A DNA stretch of 39,916 nt from Seminavis robusta (lineage: Eukaryota; Bacillariophyta; Bacillariophyceae; Naviculales; Naviculaceae): assembly GCA_903772945.1 (NCBI GenBank), contig CAICTM010001012.1, positions 1 to 39,916 on the forward strand, written 5' to 3'. A model generated the notes under the pieces. The model was not told the DNA's origin. It saw only the letters and a list, made by a program, of their open reading frames with translations, and searched no databases. Below, in pieces: positions 29,069-38,899 of this stretch (position 1 is the first letter of the stretch; each line of letters begins with the position of its first letter). Made by a program: the position numbers and the translations under genes.

Positions 29069-31591
29069 TTAGCCCTCACATGGGCACCTCCTACCACAAC
29101 CACACATGGAGGTGCTACAGGTAAAGTCATTGAACGCAATCTGACAGAAGGAACCAGGAAAAGTCCCTGAAATCTGGGTGTTGGAGATGTTGAACTCCCT
29201 CAACAAGACCAAGTTGTTGATCTCATCAGGTAGCGTTCCTTGTAGTTGGTTCCTGTCCATATTAAGACGATGCAAACTTGAGCACAATCCAAGCTCGCTT
29301 GGAACAGTTCCGGTGAGCTGGTTGCCAAACAACCAGAGCTCATCCAAGTTCGTCAAGAGGCCCATTTCCGTGTGGATTGGACCAGAAAGCCTGTTGCTAT
29401 CCAGCGCAAGATGTCTGAGAGCCGGAGGAAGCCCAGTGGGTATTGTCGAGGTCAACCTGTTCGCGTTCAGCCTGAGGTCTGACAACATAGATAAGCTGGA
29501 CAAATCTGGAATTGGTCCTCTCAACCGATTAGAATTCAAACTTATCGTTCTCAAGGATGTTCCCATGACACCTGGGATGAGCCCTTGAAGGCTGTTATTC
29601 TTCAGAGATAGTTCCAACAGCATCTGGAGATCTCCTACTTGTGTTGGGATCGATCCCGTTAGGAAATTGGAGTGCAAAGAAAGACTTCTAAGGGCTTTCA
29701 GCTGCCCAAAAGACGAAGGTATGCTTCTCCATAATTGATTCTGATTCAGGTACAGATGTATCAGGCCTGTGAGGCTGCCCATCTCCTCAGGAAGTGATCC
29801 CGACAACATGTTCCCGTCCAGGTAAAGTCGGTTCAATTTCGTTAGTTGGCCAATTGATGACGGAAGCGCACCACTTATCTGATTCCTCGACAGTACAAGG
29901 TCCGAAAGATCAATCATATCGCCGAGCTCAGGTGCTAATGTGCCGTTCAAACTGTTATCCTGTGCAGAGAACCTGCGAAGGCTGGTCAAAAGACCCATCT
30001 CACTTGGAATTTGACCTGAAAGCTGATTGTCGTCCAGAACAAGGCTAGTCAGATTATTCATGTTTCCGATTGTGTAGGGCATGGATCCTTTTAGCTCATT
30101 CCCTGACAAATCCACAACACCAACATTGGACAACAGGGAAAGCTCATTAGGAATGCTTCCTTCCAGCCTATTTCTCAAAAGCTTGATGGCCGTGACCACA
30201 CCGCCAAAATAGTTGTCTTCTTCCCACATCCCCTCACACTCAATCACTCGTTCATCCCAGCTGCATTCATGCTGATCAAACGACAGCCACTGGCCTCCAC
30301 GTGTCCACGCCTGGCCCTCGGTTGTGTAGTATAGTGTAGCCAGACTGAATCGCTGAAGCAGACGGGCATCAGAATATTCGATCAGGGATTGATGTTCCAG
30401 CATCCAACGGAACGCCTCCACTGGGGGTGACAGCGAAGCTGGGGCAGCTGTTTTGTTTCCTGAAACTTCCAATTGCTGGGAAACAGCAATCACCTCAGCA
30501 GTTTCCTCCGGAACAAGACTTAACAGATACGCTTCCATGTCGGTGTCTGGTGCTCGTGTTGGGAGAAATAGATCTACCTCACCTTCCTCATTCGTACTCT
30601 GCGCTTCAGGACCATCCGTTCCCCCCCCTCGAACAGCTAGTGGAATGGCAATGGCAAGAACGATCACCAAAAAGAGAAACACAACAACTGCTCCAATCAT
30701 CATTGGGTTTTTCTTGCTGTCGGCGTTGTCTTTTACCGCGGTCTCAGCAGGATCATCCGATTCGCCTCCAGACCTAACCAGAGTAGCACCACCGGTTGTT
30801 GGCATTCCGCTAGTATCAACGGTACTTGGCTCTGCCTGTCCTTGTGCTGGACTCATATCCGACGATCCCAGAACATCCAATCTCACAGGTTCCAAAGCTT
30901 GATACTCGGCACCAGGCGCCCCAGAGTAGGCACCAGGAGCAACCGAACCTGCTGGCATCCTATCCTTGACCAAGGGTCTCCCAGTTTCGTTATCGTATTC
31001 AATATCATTGGGTGGGTTTGGAGCATCACCAGCAGTACCTGAAGGAACATTATCTTGTGATGTCACAGTACCATCGACGCTTCTTCGTGCGGCAATGGCC
31101 AGCAAATCGATGGCATCTCCCTTTTCGGAAACATAATCATCAGGATTTCCTTTGGCTTCCGTGGCAATAGCAGCCGTCTTGCTCTCGATGATCCTAGCTG
31201 TCAAGTCTGCCTCTTCTTTGTTGGCAGAAGCCGAACGTTGCGCGACAATTTGCATCAAGGCAGCTTCGTCCTTTTGCCGCTGGTCCTCTTCGACTGTTGC
31301 ATGGCTGGTGGTGACAGCAGGTGCTTTCTTCCGCGTCGTGGCCACTTGTTGCCTGGGACGTGGAGGCGTAGGTTTGCTTTCTGCAGCTCTCCTTAATAAT
31401 TCTTCTTGCTTGATATCTTCGGCAGTCTTGTTCGCATGACCCCTGTTGGCGGCCAAAGCTCGCTCCAAGACGAGTTGATCCACATTAAGGTCAGAGCCAG
31501 TGTTGGCGTGTTGGCCAGCGTTGGTTGGTGGTTGGGTAGTACGCGAGGTAGATGCCATGTTTCTGAGTGGCTTTGATGGGATGGACTCCAT
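29069..31591 (-). CDS. Leucine-rich-repeat membrane protein, type II topology
   Basis: Single exon; 840 residues from the ATG at 31591 (829 from the ATG at 31558). The open frame extends to 31660 without an ATG. There is no signal peptide. The N-terminal ~290 residues are hydrophilic, charged and probably disordered. A single membrane segment follows (~296-322, IGAVVVFLFLVIVLAIAIPLAV), preceded by KK, so the N-terminus should be cytosolic and the rest outside. Beyond it come FSLATLYYTTEGQAW, the N-cap typical of plant-type LRR ectodomains, then about 13-14 LRRs of the L..N.L.G.IP type (~490-800), with a short Cys-rich end (CGCGRRCPCEG). Diatoms have many such proteins; they lack a kinase domain. 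A surface receptor or adhesion role is inferred. A palindromic satellite starts 430 bases upstream. Confidence 0.88.
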   Translation of the reverse strand: MESIPSKPLRNMASTSRTTQPPTNAGQHANTGSDLNVDQLVLERALAANRGHANKTAEDIKQEELLRRAAESKPTPPRPRQQVATTRKKAPAVTTSHATVEEDQRQKDEAALMQIVAQRSASANKEEADLTARIIESKTAAIATEAKGNPDDYVSEKGDAIDLLAIAARRSVDGTVTSQDNVPSGTAGDAPNPPNDIEYDNETGRPLVKDRMPAGSVAPGAYSGAPGAEYQALEPVRLDVLGSSDMSPAQGQAEPSTVDTSGMPTTGGATLVRSGGESDDPAETAVKDNADSKKNPMMIGAVVVFLFLVIVLAIAIPLAVRGGGTDGPEAQSTNEEGEVDLFLPTRAPDTDMEAYLLSLVPEETAEVIAVSQQLEVSGNKTAAPASLSPPVEAFRWMLEHQSLIEYSDARLLQRFSLATLYYTTEGQAWTRGGQWLSFDQHECSWDERVIECEGMWEEDNYFGGVVTAIKLLRNRLEGSIPNELSLLSNVGVVDLSGNELKGSMPYTIGNMNNLTSLVLDDNQLSGQIPSEMGLLTSLRRFSAQDNSLNGTLAPELGDMIDLSDLVLSRNQISGALPSSIGQLTKLNRLYLDGNMLSGSLPEEMGSLTGLIHLYLNQNQLWRSIPSSFGQLKALRSLSLHSNFLTGSIPTQVGDLQMLLELSLKNNSLQGLIPGVMGTSLRTISLNSNRLRGPIPDLSSLSMLSDLRLNANRLTSTIPTGLPPALRHLALDSNRLSGPIHTEMGLLTNLDELWLFGNQLTGTVPSELGLCSSLHRLNMDRNQLQGTLPDEINNLVLLREFNISNTQISGTFPGSFCQIAFNDFTCSTSMCGCGRRCPCEG

Positions 31592-32021
31592 GGTGTGGAC
31601 GAAATTCTTCTGGATTGTGGACGAAGCAAACAAGGGTGCCTCCAACAGAACAATGGGCACAATGGGATCTCTTTGCGGTAGAAACTTCAGATGCTCAGTT
31701 AGTTGATAAAGATGATCGCCTTCAACTACCTACAGCAGTGCTTCTTCTTTTCTTGTGGTACCTGGTACCCATTAGAGTAGTAAAAGTGTGTAACAATGAA
31801 CCTTTTCACCCAGATTGTACCAGTCATTCTGTCGATTTGTGAGAAACAGTTGAAAGGTCGGGGCAGCGCGGAGTGTGGAGTCCGGAGTGAACTGGCAGAC
31901 ACAGACACAGACACAGACACGGGAAGTGGGACTGGCAAGGGTTTTGAGAAATCAGAGAGTTAAGGATTGATGATTGTTAAAGCTTCAGGTTTCGTTCCAG
32001 ACAACCACCACATAATGCCCG
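31592..32021 (-). promoter_or_regulatory. Upstream region of the LRR gene
   Basis: This holds the LRR gene's 5' UTR and promoter. A CAGACA hexamer repeated four times lies at 31896-31920. No other gene is seen, and the satellite begins at its right end. Confidence 0.4.
31896..31920 (+). repeat. (CAGACA)n microsatellite
   Basis: Four head-to-tail CAGACA units, ending CAGACACGGG. It lies about 300 bases upstream of the LRR start codon. Confidence 0.8.
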
Positions 32022-32146
32022 TCACCACGAAGCTGTCGGACTGTCGGACCGATTAGTCATGTTTACTATAGCAAAAACAGTACTATACTAACTCTGTAGC
32101 GTGCAAGTACAAAACCTACACGGCTGTAGAAAGCCTACGTGCAAAG

Positions 32147-32210
32147 TACATACCTAGTGCACGTAGGCTTTCTACAAGGCTGTAGAAAGCCTACGTGCAC
32201 TAGGTATGTA
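32147..32210. repeat. Perfect palindrome, satellite unit 1
   Basis: Arms of 30 bases (32147-32176 and 32181-32210) are exact reverse complements around the loop AGGC. The same GCTGTAGAAAGCCTACGTGCA core also occurs once more just upstream (about 32133-32153) in the arm-2 orientation, so alternative foldings are possible. Confidence 0.9.
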
Positions 32211-32267
32211 GCCCTCTATACGTTTGCACGTAGAGGTGCGCGCACAGCGCGACTGATGTCACTCGCA

Positions 32268-32275
32268 TGACGTCA
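32268..32275. promoter_or_regulatory. CRE-like TGACGTCA site, satellite unit 1
   Basis: An exact TGACGTCA octamer, the consensus for CREB/ATF-class bZIP factors, also present at 32772-32779 and 33270-33277 in units 2 and 3. Each sits in one arm of an imperfect inverted repeat of about 26 bases. CRE-like sites mediate CO2 and cAMP responses in a diatom carbonic anhydrase promoter. Function here is unproven. Confidence 0.5.
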
Positions 32276-32650
32276 GTTGCGCGCATCGCGCACCCATTTT
32301 TAAAATAACGTATTTTTGCTTCCCACCCTTGTTTTAAGATACTTCGAAAGGGTACTTACCATACCTACATGTACTTGTACATAATCCCCTCTGGAGTGCA
32401 TTTGACTGGTGACTTTTACGGTACCACAACTCAAAGAAACATGTGCAACTCTAGAGATGCCTTTATCCAGACTAGCTTAACCCTCCTCCTTCTCCCTCTG
32501 GAGCCCCTTCAACTAATCACTTTTACGGGTACCTCACCACGAAGCTGTCGGACCGATTAGTCATGTTTACTATAGCAAAAACAGTACTATACTAACTCTG
32601 TAGCGTGCAAGTACAAAACCTACACGGCTGTAGAAAGCCTACGTGCAAAG

Positions 32651-32714
32651 TACATACCTAGTGCACGTAGGCTTTCTACAAGGCTGTAGAAAGCCTACGT
32701 GCACTAGGTATGTA
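32651..32714. repeat. Perfect palindrome, satellite unit 2
   Basis: Arms of 30 bases at 32651-32680 and 32685-32714 around AGGC, identical to unit 1. Confidence 0.9.
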
Positions 32715-33151
32715 GCCCTCTACACGTTTGCACGTAGAGGTGCGCGCACAGCGCGACTGATGTCACTCGCATGACGTCAGTTGCGCGCATCGCGCACCCA
32801 TTTTTAAATAACGTATTTTTGCTTCCCACCCTTGTTTTAAGATACTTCGAAAGGTACTTACCATACCTACATGTACTTGTACATAATCCCCTCTGGAGTG
32901 CATTTGACTGGTGACTTTTACGGGTACCACAACTCAAAGAACATGTGCAACTAGAGATGCCTTTATCCAGACTAGCTTAACCCTCCTCCTTCTCCCCTCT
33001 GGAGCCCCTTCAACTAATCACTTTTACGGGTACCTCACCACGAAGCTGTCGGACCGATTAGTCATGTTTACTATAGCAAAAACAGTACTATACTAACTCT
33101 GTAGCGTGCAAGTACAAAACCTACACGGCTGTAGAAAGCCTACGTGCAAAG

Positions 33152-33213
33152 TACATACTAGTGCACGTAGGCTTTCTACAAGGCTGTAGAAAGCCTACGT
33201 GCAATAGTATGTA
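33152..33213. repeat. Palindrome, satellite unit 3 (one mismatch)
   Basis: Arms of 29 bases at 33152-33180 and 33185-33213 around AGGC. Compared with units 1 and 2, each arm has lost one base at the matching position (ACATACCTAG to ACATACTAG, and CTAGGTATGT to a TAGTATGT form), so pairing is largely kept apart from one C-to-A mismatch. Confidence 0.85.
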
Positions 33214-33410
33214 GCCCTCTACACGTTTGCACGTAGAGGTCGCGCACAGCGCGACTGATGTCACTCGCATGACGTCAGTTGCGCGCATCGCGCACCCATT
33301 TTTAAAATAATGTATTTTTGCTTCCCACCCTGTTTTAAGATACTTCGAAAGGTACTACTACAGTACTCTACATGTACTTGTACAAATCCCTCTGGAGTGC
33401 ATACTGTGAC

Positions 33411-33724
33411 TTTTACGGGTACCACAACTCAAAGAAACATGTGCAACTCTAGAGATGCCTTTATCCAGACTAGCTTAACCCTCCTCCTTCTCCCCTCTGG
33501 AGCCCCTTCAACTAATCACTTTTACAGTACCACAACTCAAGAAACATGTGCAATAGATGCCTTTGCCAGACTAGCTTAACCCTCCTCCTTCTCCCCTCTG
33601 GAGCCCCTTCAACTAATCACTTTTACGGTACCACAACTCAAAGAAACATGTGCAACTAGACGCCTTTGTCCAGACTAGCTTAACCCTCCTCCTTCTCCCC
33701 TCTGGAGCCCCTTCAACTAATCAC
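33411..33724 (+). repeat. Three tandem subrepeats of 101-109 bases
   Basis: The last fifth of the satellite unit (TTTTACGG..TACCACAACTCAA to CAACTAATCAC) is itself repeated in tandem at 33411-33519, 33520-33620 and 33621-33724. The first of these belongs to unit 3. The copies differ by small deletions such as CAACTCTAGAGATGCC to CAATAGATGCC. Confidence 0.85.
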
Positions 33725-35469
33725 TTTACGGGTACCCCACGACAGAGACCTTGTCTTGATTCCCTCTACATCGTACCGGTACTATTAGAGCACCCCCCGT
33801 CCGAGTTTCCACGCCCCGCAGCGTGGAAACACTTGAACCCTGATGGGTCTCGCAACTATGACCCTAATTATGGTTGCCGAGAGGACCATCTCCACAATTT
33901 GCAAAATTAATTCCCGCGTCCTCACCTACAACTCAAATACATCTCTACATCTCGCAGGTATCACCTGCGTTCCGGAAATGGATACACCACATGATGATGC
34001 ACCCCATCAGCTCCTCAATGCCTCTCGAACAAGATTACCCTTAGCAAGACGTCCGACACATGCGATCGGCAACCTGATACTAAAGACCACATGGACGACA
34101 TCGGCCACATTCATAACTCCACCTGAAGGCAACTGACGCTCAAGACACAGACAACTAAAACGCCATACCGATACTGCCGATCGCGTTCTCTCCCTCCTCA
34201 CTTCTTCATTCAGCCGACGCTGAAGCAAGAACCTAGATTAGATTAATCTCTTGCCCGGCATCAGGTTCGATGATCTTTCGATCCCTCACCATTGCCAGCT
34301 CTAATTTTTCGTCTCTCGTCTCTCGTGCAGCGGCATGGAGGTACATGCTCCAAACTACACTGATATCCTCACTTCTGTGGGCGGAGCCTCGAATGCAAAT
34401 CGTGATGTTGCCTCTCGGCTATGAGCCAATTTTGCCTTCGTTCGCCTGTCACCTTTGGCTTTGTCCTCCAAAATGATAAACGAATATCTACATTGGCACT
34501 CACTCTACGCCCACCCCGTGAATCCGAGCCAGGTCTCTCCTTACGACAATCTCTACGCTATCTCGTGTGGGGGAACGATCTTCGAAGCGCTATCACGGTG
34601 GTCCTTCCCATGTCTGCGTTCTAGCGCACGGCTGACGTAACCTGCCACAACATGACAATTATTGACGGAGGAACGATGTTTGCCACCGCGCCGGCTCCTG
34701 TGCTACACAGTGGCCCCCACGGCGGTGGTGTCGCGGGCACTGATGTCTTCCGGGTCCGTTGTGTGATGCCTCTTCCGTCCCTATCTCTTGAAGCCGTCCT
34801 TGTGGCCCGTCCCGAAGGACAGTACAGTCTTCCCCAGTTCCGTTCGGAAGTCCTTACCCCCGAGATGACTCAAGCGGATCCTGCGCGACAGGCTGCCATC
34901 CCCCTTTGGTCCAATGGTCCGCGCCTGTTGCACGTTGGTCGCGGGAGTTCACACGTCCACTAGTAATGCTGCTGCTAACGGGCCGCGCCCATCAGCGCTA
35001 ACGCCTCCAACGAAGCACAAACCGGTACTCTCCCCCTACATGGCGGCGCTTTGCGCGGTAGGTCCGGGCCTGACAACGCAACCTTCAACGCGGAATCACG
35101 AACCTACGGTATCGTGGGGGCCACTGTGAACAACAACTCCAGTATGACCTGAGAAGAGCAACCAAACCTTCACGGATAAATCGGGGTCGCCCTAGCCACT
35201 CGCGTCCACAACCTCTGCAACGTGGCTGATGACGCAAACCTTCCCGTTATTCACCGTCTGCTCGCGAGTCCCCCAAGGGGGATGAACACGGGATCTTGCA
35301 AGCTAACTAGACGAACGCACTCAGGCTTCGGCACCACCCATCAACCTCGCGAACACACCCATACAAGAGAAGTCCATGGGACAGTCCTGAGGTCTGCAAC
35401 CAAAAAGCCAAGCAAAACAGGAGGGAGCGTAGCGTGGTGGGAGAAGTTACCCCTGTCCAGGTGGAGGCG
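33725..35469. other. Stretch without a recognised gene
   Basis: Short plus-strand frames occur, of which 34652-34963 looks slightly protein-like (LPSLSLEAVLVARPEGQYSLPQF), but none has a known domain, and stops interrupt them. GC content and the scattered coding-like fragments suggest decayed mobile DNA, possibly flanking or belonging to the element on the right. A GTACCGGTAC motif lies near 33774. Confidence 0.4.
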
Positions 35470-35481
35470 ATGACAGGGGGC

Positions 35482-35507
35482 CGAGGACTAGGGTAGGTTA
35501 GTCCTCG
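35482..35507. terminator. Hairpin at the 3' end of the recombinase frame
   Basis: Arms CGAGGACTA (35482-35490) and TAGTCCTCG (35499-35507) are perfect complements around an eight-base loop. The stop codon of the minus-strand recombinase frame falls at the edge of the loop. A second hairpin, CCCCTGTC/GACAGGGG, lies at about 35451-35479. They might be part of the element's terminal or internal complementary region, as in DIRS elements. Confidence 0.5.
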
Positions 35508-36703
35508 TAGATTTCTTCGTGGAGAAGAATCTCGTTGAAGTGTTTGGGCGCTTGCGCCGGGAGGGCGAATCGTAGTGCCTTCCCGCGAGTGTATCCCCCA
35601 TGGTCACATCTGTTGGAGTAGTGGTGGGTGGCGGCAGGGGCTTGGATGCGGAGGTAGCGGAGCGTGGCGTCGGACTTCCAGCGTCCGAGAAGGCGGATGG
35701 CACCCGAGTCCACATGGGCGCAGAGAAGGGCTGTGGCACCACCAGGACGGAGGGAGCGGCCAGAGACCTTGTCAGGGTTGATGCCGGTGTCGTGGGAGAT
35801 GAGGGGCGCAGCGTGGCGGAGGGAGTTGGTGATGAACTGGGTCTTCACAGGATACCACCGGTTGCGGGCCGCATTGAAGTGGTTGAAGAAGGGAGTATCG
35901 GCGTCGGCGCCGGTGGTACGGAGGTGGTAGACCACACGCGCGAGGACTTCACCGGCAGAAGCCACAGATCAAAGGTTGGCGGTGGCCACGGACTCGCCGC
36001 GGACAGCATTCTTTTGGTCAGTGAACGTAGACGTGGCATCGGTGAGGCGCGCGTGGTTTTTCACGTCATTCAAAGAGATGGTGTCGTCGCGGACTTGGAG
36101 GCCGCCGCGGACAGTGAAGGAGACATCACAGAGGCAAAAGGCTTGGCTTCGGGATTCAAGGTTCCCGGTGTCCAGGTATTCCGCAGGGCGTAGGAGCCAG
36201 AAGAAAGCCAGGATGCAGAGGTCGCGGACGTGGCGGTTGAGGGTCCCCCAATTGGCGTCGTCGTAGTCCATGGCATCGAGCATAGCTCGGAGGATGGAGA
36301 GTTTGACGGGGTAGGCGCGGTCAGGGGGTCCACCTTCATCCCTGAGTCCTTTAAGGAAAGCAGCGAGTATTGGATGTTTGTGGTCGGATCCAGCTTGAGC
36401 TTCGGAGAATCCCGGTGACCCAGGTCGGTGATCCCCTTCCCGACGGCAAGAAAGGGCCTTGTCCACTGAGTCATCTCGGACATTGTTAGACTCGCGGTAA
36501 AGGTTTCCGAAGACGAGGAGTTAGCAGGCTTGGACCTCTTGGTCAGGTATATCACAGAGGAATGGGTTGACGCCGAGGCCTGCGCAGAAGTCACACCATC
36601 GTCCGAAGGTCCGGTCGCGGCGGCGGCCGTCTTGGAGACAATGTTTTGGAAGCGGTCTGCAGCGCAAGGCGGAGATCAACAGTGAACTGACCTCGGGTGG
36701 CAG
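35498..36703 (-). pseudogene. DIRS-type tyrosine recombinase with two nonsense codons
   Basis: One reading frame continues from the end of RNase H to 35498 and is interrupted only by TAA at 36521-36523 and TGA at 35969-35971. The N-terminal part reads LPPEVSSLLISALRC; the catalytic part has the first Arg in FFWLLRPAEYL, the second box as GRSLRPGGATALL, then LLGRWKSDATLRYLR with the Trp and the nucleophile Tyr. The first residue of the second box is Arg rather than the usual His. The pattern is that of DIRS/Ngaro recombinases and is different from the Crypton enzyme at 2036-3508. Because only two point changes break it, inactivation seems recent. Confidence 0.8.
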
Positions 36704-36779
36704 AGTCAACACCTGCCAGGGTTTGTTCTGCGGATAGTGCTGTTCAAAGTGGGCGAGAAGTTCAGGCAGGGTGAGGTGT

Positions 36780-38656
36780 TGCAGGCGCGACGCATCATCA
36801 GCCATCACATTGGCAGGACCCGGGACGTAGGACGAGAGGGCGCAGTAGCGGTGCTCTCGCTGGTGCCGGCAGGCGTAGTTGCAGAGGGAACGCCGCAGGA
36901 CCATCTGAGGTGACCGCCCCTTTGGAGACTCTGGAGACGGCTGGGGTGTTGTCCGAGAGAGTGTAGAGGGTGGCGTAGGTGATGCAGTGCCGCGCTGCTT
37001 GCAAGGAGTGCTGCGCAAGGATGGCTGCTTGCTTGAGGTCACTGTTGGTGACGGTTCCCGTCGGGTTGTCCGTGGACACGAGCTGAACCTGCACATCGGG
37101 AGGGAACGGGAACCTCCAGAGGTAGGGAGTTTCCTCGAAGTCAAAGTAGACACCGCCCATTCCAGCCTTGGCGACGTCAGTGGCTCCGAAGAAGGATGGG
37201 TCCTGGGGGACGATCTCAGCCAGGTGCGTTGGGCGGTGGCAGAGGCTGGCAGCCAGATCAGCAAAGGCATCGATGTGGGATCTCAACGCGGTATTGATCC
37301 GGATCCTTCCTCCTTTGGACTTCGTGAGGGCGAGCTGGAGCGAGCTGAAGAGTCCAGCGGAACCCCGGATGGCAACAGAGACGAAGCGCAGCTTGCCGAG
37401 GATTTGCATCCAACGCTTGTGGCTGACTCTGCAACACCCGGTTAGTTCCTTGAAGATGTCTGCGAGCGCTTGCTTCCGGTGGGGAGGGAGTTCCAGAGTC
37501 TGTCGTAGGGTGTCGACGATCCATCCCAGGATGAGTTTCCGAGTAGCCCAGCTTCCATCACCTTGCAGGAGTTTCTTGAGCGAGACTGCCTCATTTTGGT
37601 GTCTCGCTGAGGTTGGGGCGTGCGAGGATCTCGTCGATGGCATGGAGCAAGTGCCTGCGTAGCACTTTCATACGGGTCTTTCCTCCTTGGCCTAGTTGGA
37701 TGAAGTTGTCAACGGACACATCATTCCGCCCGATGGGCTGGAGCAGAGGTCTGTTTGAGGGTCCCGCGAAGTGGTCCGGCTCGGCCTCCAAGGGGGAGGT
37801 GGCTATCCCAAGGAGCTCTTGCGTTGCCGCATGGTCCTCCTTTTCTCGCGGTCTAGGAGTGGTGGACGGGTCCAGGTCATCCATTCCCTTGGCGTGATGC
37901 TCAAGTCTGTGCGGAGGACAGGCTCTGGGGGACTTCAGGAAGCGTTCATTTGCTCGGTCGCAGGTAGTCTCCGACATGCCACTGAAAGTAGGCGGCGACT
38001 CGACCCATTCCAATGGTGCATGACATTGGGACGGCCACCAGTTGGGCTACCCTTCATAGCGAGGCCAGCACCGGCGCGATCGGATACAGTCGAAGGGTTC
38101 AGGAACATGATGAAGCCGTCCTTGATGTCTTGCTTGCAGAGGCGACGGTCCAAACTTGGGTGTTTGCGTGACGCACATCGTAACAGGATGCGCGGCAGGG
38201 CATTTCAAAATTGCATGGCCTCGGGCGGTGCGTGATGTGATGTGGTTTCATCACGAGGCCACATCCCCAGTTCCAGGTGTGGTCGCTGATGAGTCGGGGT
38301 TTTCGTCTCGTTCCACCTTTACCGCAGCGGCAGACAGAAGGAGGGAGGGTTCATCCTTGACGAGGTCGAATGGAAGGACAGCCCAGAACTTGTTCTCGAT
38401 GAACTCGGAAATTCCTCACGGAGGAAGTCGGAATGCTCGGTAGCAGATTTTGGCAGCCGCGGCGGATGCATTCCTCCTTCTGTTCCGTCGTCCAGGGAGG
38501 TGATTCGTTTTGTACGGGGACCCCATGGTCTCTCCAGTGGCAGAGCAAGGGGATGGCAGGATGGTCGACATCCTCCAGGTTTGGAGCAAGGTAGGAGCGC
38601 CCTCTGAAGTCGGTGACAAAGGATCCCACGTCTCTGCCTTCGAGTAGGCTGAGCAA
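36780..38656 (-). pseudogene. DIRS-type reverse transcriptase and RNase H, several frameshifts
   Basis: Pieces in different frames align in order: HPAIPLLCHWRDHGVPV at the start (about 38565), CKQDIKDGFIMFL for the first catalytic Asp region (about 38120), then at about 37705 the position of the YxDD box reads SVDNFIQLGQGG, so the second Asp is Asn. The connection KLILGWIVDTL and MQILGKLRFVSVAI follow (about 37350-37550). RNase H has FFGATDVAKAGMGGVYF and TLSDNTPAVSR, and the conserved acidic residue after TNSDL is replaced by Lys. The domain ends GPANVMADDASRL in yet another frame (about 36790). At least three frameshifts (near 36930, 37600 and between 37935 and 38351) and the lost catalytic residues make it inactive. 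Confidence 0.75.
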
Positions 38657-38899
38657 GGTTTTGGACTAACGTACCTAGTCTGTCATTTCGGATGATCTGT
38701 ATCAACGGCAGAGCTAGCTAGTAGTTTTAGTGGTGTTTGATGTAGAGGATGAAGGCGGTCGGCGTTTCTTAGGTGATCCGGCAGTAGGCCAGCCGACCGC
38801 TTTGATGATGGAGACATTGACAGCGAGGCTGCGTGTGAGATGGCGTGAATTGAAGTGGTAGAAATTTCGTGTGAAGGTGTTTTGCGAGCAGGAGTGCTC

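Larger units (their letters stand above)
32022..33519. repeat. Tandem satellite, three units of about 500 bases
   Basis: Unit starts (TCACCACGAAGCTGTCGGA) fall at 32022, 32534 and 33035, giving units of 512, 501 and about 485 bases; unit 1 has an extra CTGTCGGA. Each unit contains, in order: GATTAGTCATG; a long palindrome; a CCTCTAC...GTAGAGG hairpin; an imperfect inverted repeat GTGCGCG...CGCGCAC around TGACGTCA; an AT-rich patch; and a stretch ending CAACTAATCAC. Differences between units are mainly single-base changes in short homopolymers. No long coding frame is present, and the peptides that can be read are simply repeated with the DNA. Confidence 0.9.

Noticed and set aside
32022..33724. 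Possible CRISPR-like array
   Set aside because: Units are ~500 bases with no unique spacers, and the sequence is eukaryotic; it is a plain tandem satellite.
34652..34963. Plus-strand frame that looks slightly protein-like
   Set aside because: No domain or conserved motif could be named, and the neighbouring sequence has stops in all frames; treated as possible decayed mobile DNA only.
35600..36193. Plus-strand frame of 197 codons
   Set aside because: It lies opposite the tyrosine recombinase, whose catalytic motifs are clear on the minus strand, so it is a shadow.
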